Shown here one piece after another: positions 61,539-64,000 of a stretch of 64,000 nt of DNA. Where the stretch lies: positions 1-64,000 of the forward strand of contig NZ_CANBCQ010000001.1 in the NCBI RefSeq assembly GCF_947367125.1, in the 5' to 3' direction. A program made the position numbers and the translations under genes. Each line of letters opens with the position of its first letter. Positions within the stretch are counted from its first letter, which is position 1. Source of the stretch: an uncultured Lactobacillus sp. Its GTDB lineage: Bacteria; Bacillota; Bacilli; Lactobacillales; Lactobacillaceae. Under the pieces are notes generated by a model. It was not told where the DNA came from and ran no database searches. It saw only the letters and a program-made list of their open reading frames with translations.

Positions 61539-62257
61539 TTACATTTCCTGAAGATAAACCAAGAAAACCAAAAAAAGAACCACATTACTTTTTTATCTAT
61601 GGTTTGCCAATGAGCGGAAAAACTTTCTTTGCAAGTTATTTTCCACATGCATTAGACCTTAATACAGATAACAATGCTAAACAAAGCAGGGTACCGTTTA
61701 TGTCACTAGTGACAGATGAAAACGACAAACCGGTTAAAGATGTGATTGGCAGAATGGACGAAATTCTTAAAAGAATACCACAAACCTCTTTTAAAACAAT
61801 CATTATCGACACGATCGAAGATGTGGTAGATGCTTTTACAAAACAAGTTACTGAAGAAGCTGGTGAAAAATATATCACTGATGGAAAACTTGCATATGGC
61901 AAAGGAACAGGAATGGTTAAAAAGCTAATAAGTGACTTAGTTCTTGAATTAAAAGCAATGCAAGTAAATGTGATTTGGATTAGCAGAGAAATTGAACAAA
62001 GTGACATCGCTAATGGGACTACTAAAATTGTGCCTGCTTTGAAACCACAATATTACAACATTATAGCCGGTAACTGTGATCTAGTTATTAGAACTCAAAA
62101 GTTAGGTCCGAACACCTATTACAGAAGCGCTGAAGAAAAACGGAGTAATTATACTCCAGAAGATATAACCGATTCGACAATTAGGCAGTTACTTGAATCT
62201 TGCCACGGTATGTTCCCACCACAAACTAAGAATGAAGAAAAGAAGGAGACTAAATAA
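61535..62257 (+). CDS. Phage P-loop ATPase (AAA/RecA-like nucleotide-binding protein)
   Basis: FIYGLPMSGKTFFASYFP; FKTIIIDTIEDVVD. Confidence 0.88.
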   Translation: MITFPEDKPRKPKKEPHYFFIYGLPMSGKTFFASYFPHALDLNTDNNAKQSRVPFMSLVTDENDKPVKDVIGRMDEILKRIPQTSFKTIIIDTIEDVVDAFTKQVTEEAGEKYITDGKLAYGKGTGMVKKLISDLVLELKAMQVNVIWISREIEQSDIANGTTKIVPALKPQYYNIIAGNCDLVIRTQKLGPNTYYRSAEEKRSNYTPEDITDSTIRQLLESCHGMFPPQTKNEEKKETK

Positions 62258-62259
62258 TT

Positions 62260-62850
62260 ATGAGTATGACAGACATTTTAAAGAATTTAAACAACGGTGA
62301 TTTTGACCCAAACAAGGGAAAGGTTGAAGAAAACAACGCTATTCCTGATGGAACTTATAACGTTTCAATGAGTTCAGTAACTCATGGAGTTTGGAAAAAT
62401 TCAAATACAGACTATATCCGTTTTGATATGACTATTCTTGATGGTAAAGAAGCTGGTCGAATTGAATTTATCACTCCAACACTTGCGCAAAAAACATCTA
62501 AGGGTAAACCTATGCCTGATTTTGTTTTAAGCCGCTCAATTCAAACAATTAAGATTATTGGAGCGATGGTTGGTTATGCTGTGCCAGATGATCCATTCAT
62601 TACTGCAATGACTAATGAAACTGAAGCATATGAAGAACTAAAAAATGGTTTTCTTCCTTACGTTGGTAAGACTCTTCAATTGACGATTAAGAGCAGTCCT
62701 AACAAGAAAGATCCAGATAGACCATACCGTAATTATGATTTTGCTAAGTTAGAACAACCTAAGATTGCTGCGGTTGATGCTAAAGATGATCCATTTGCGG
62801 CTGCTAAGGATCCTGAAGAAATTACTGATAAAGATTTACCATTCGATTAA
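62260..62850 (+). CDS. DUF669-family phage protein (putative ssDNA-binding)
   Basis: IPDGTYNVSMSSVTHGVWKNSNTDYIRFDMTILDGKEAGR; acidic C-terminal DLPFD tail. Confidence 0.85.
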   Translation: MSMTDILKNLNNGDFDPNKGKVEENNAIPDGTYNVSMSSVTHGVWKNSNTDYIRFDMTILDGKEAGRIEFITPTLAQKTSKGKPMPDFVLSRSIQTIKIIGAMVGYAVPDDPFITAMTNETEAYEELKNGFLPYVGKTLQLTIKSSPNKKDPDRPYRNYDFAKLEQPKIAAVDAKDDPFAAAKDPEEITDKDLPFD

Positions 62851-62867
62851 AGAAAAGAGTGTTAACT

Positions 62868-63170
62868 ATGAACATCAAATATCTAAAAACAGAAGTTTTA
62901 GCCGTTTTAGGCTCTAAAGTTTACCCATTATATGTAACAGCAGATGTTGATGAAATTACTGATGACTTGCAATTTTCTCATAGAGAAGACTTCTTAACTT
63001 TTGAAACTGCAATTAAGAAAAGCCATGGTCAAGGTCTCTGGTATCCAGGCTGTGGTGAAGAACCGTTTTGGAGTAACTGGACTGTTAAAAAGAATGCTAT
63101 TAAGTCATATGTGAGCTTACCAGAGCCTAAGGTAAGCGTTGATTATGGCTATGATCCAGAGAGGTTTTAA
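62868..63170 (+). CDS. Phage hypothetical protein
   Basis: MNIKYLKTEVLAVLGSKVYPLYV... Confidence 0.7.
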   Translation: MNIKYLKTEVLAVLGSKVYPLYVTADVDEITDDLQFSHREDFLTFETAIKKSHGQGLWYPGCGEEPFWSNWTVKKNAIKSYVSLPEPKVSVDYGYDPERF

Positions 63171-63172
63171 AA

Positions 63173-63973
63173 ATGCATCCAAATTTAGTAAATTACGCGC
63201 TTAACTATGCTAGTCACGGTTTTTCAGTAATTCCGATTGGCACAGATAAGCGCCCGTTAATCAAGTTTGCGGATAAGCCGCCCTTGACGGGCGATGAAAT
63301 CAAAAGAATATGGCAAAAATATCCGACAGCTAACATCGCTTTGAAAACAGATAAATTCTTTGTGATTGATGTAGACCGACATGAAGGTGATGGCATGGAG
63401 TCAATCAAGGCTTTAAATCACGATGAATGGTTTAAAGATACACTTATGGAGCGCACCGCACATGATGGTTTTCACTTTTTCTTTACTAAGCCTAAAAATG
63501 TTGCAGTTCAACAAAATATTGGTTTCTTACCTAATGTGGACTTGAAAGCCCACGAAAATAATTATGTTGTTGTTGCTCCATCTGTACTAGGTGATAAATC
63601 TTATCAATGGCTTAACAGCGAGCCAATGAAAGAACCGCCTAAAAAATTACTTGAATTAATTCTTGAAAAGCAAAAAGAAACCATACCTGTTGATGATGAT
63701 TTAAAGGGTGCTTACATTGCTAAAGATAAAACAGCTACAGCACAATTATTTGAAAAAATTATTAATGGTTTAGGTGAAACCGGTGGAAGAAATAATGCTT
63801 TAGCTAGCTTTATGGGTGGCTTATTATTCCGTGGTGTTGATCCTAACAAAGCTTATCAATTAGCTGTTATTGCAAATAACAATACTAAAGACAAGTTAAG
63901 CGATGATGAAGTTTATAAGACATGCGAAAGCATGTTAGACAAAGAATTGAGGCGAAGAAATATAGATGACTAA
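63173..63973 (+). CDS. Bifunctional DNA primase/polymerase (prim-pol) domain protein
   Basis: YASHGFSVIPIGTDKRPLIKFADKPPLTGDEIKRIWQKYPTANIALKTDKFFVIDVDRHEG. Confidence 0.92.
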   Translation: MHPNLVNYALNYASHGFSVIPIGTDKRPLIKFADKPPLTGDEIKRIWQKYPTANIALKTDKFFVIDVDRHEGDGMESIKALNHDEWFKDTLMERTAHDGFHFFFTKPKNVAVQQNIGFLPNVDLKAHENNYVVVAPSVLGDKSYQWLNSEPMKEPPKKLLELILEKQKETIPVDDDLKGAYIAKDKTATAQLFEKIINGLGETGGRNNALASFMGGLLFRGVDPNKAYQLAVIANNNTKDKLSDDEVYKTCESMLDKELRRRNIDD

Positions 63974-64000
63974 AATGAAAACTTTGCCAGCTGAAAAAGT
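63966..64000 (+). CDS. Start of next phage replication gene (truncated by window)
   Basis: atgactaaaatgaaaactttgccagc overlapping prim-pol stop. Confidence 0.4.
   Translation, partial: MTKMKTLPAEK

Larger units (their letters stand above)
53271..64000. mobile_element. Prophage (left end at tRNA-Arg, right end outside window)
   Basis: Integrase next to tRNA, lysogeny module, divergent early promoters, Gp157, helicase, P-loop ATPase, DUF669-like, prim-pol in siphovirus order. Confidence 0.95.

Noticed and set aside
61636-62007. Minus-strand ORF opposite the P-loop ATPase
   Set aside because: Antisense shadow without SD; plus frame carries the Walker motif.

Overview
64 kb of low-GC Firmicutes chromosome, gene content typical of Lactobacillus (acidophilus/helveticus/crispatus group; genus is inference). 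Left to right: 3' end of a DUF1542-repeat/SLAP surface protein; a decayed raffinose/melibiose locus (AraC-regulator and LacS-type permease remnants fused by deletion, intact alpha-galactosidase, internally deleted sucrose phosphorylase); a small alarmone synthetase + two-component system + MFS transporter block followed by a collapsed duplicate of the MFS gene; SLAP and secreted proteins; amino-acid permease; ackA; several pseudogenes (formate/nitrite transporter, lactate oxidase, aldo/keto reductase, matrixin-type protease); serine dehydratase; ClC channel; a complete UMP pathway (pyrFE divergent from pyrD-R-B-C-carAB) with three recognisable PyrR-type attenuators; an IS3/IS30 cluster; a YSIRK/LPXTG surface protein; an ISL3 remnant; glcU-like transporter, msrB, a kptA remnant, an AAC(3)-like gene, pepX; a heterodimeric ABC exporter pair preceded by a 7-codon leader ORF and an attenuator-like terminator; then tRNA-Arg(UCU) immediately followed by the left end of a prophage (integrase, lipoprotein, duplicated repressor genes flanking ImmA, cro, early and replication genes) that runs off the right edge. 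The least explained signals are (i) the leader-ORF/attenuator upstream of the ABC pair, (ii) three tandem hairpins with different stems but the identical loop TTGGCG upstream of the prophage integrase, and (iii) the prophage lysogeny module (duplicated repressor, lipoprotein, opposite-strand membrane protein). No CRISPR array was seen. All calls are from reading sequence and ORF translations; no database search was run.
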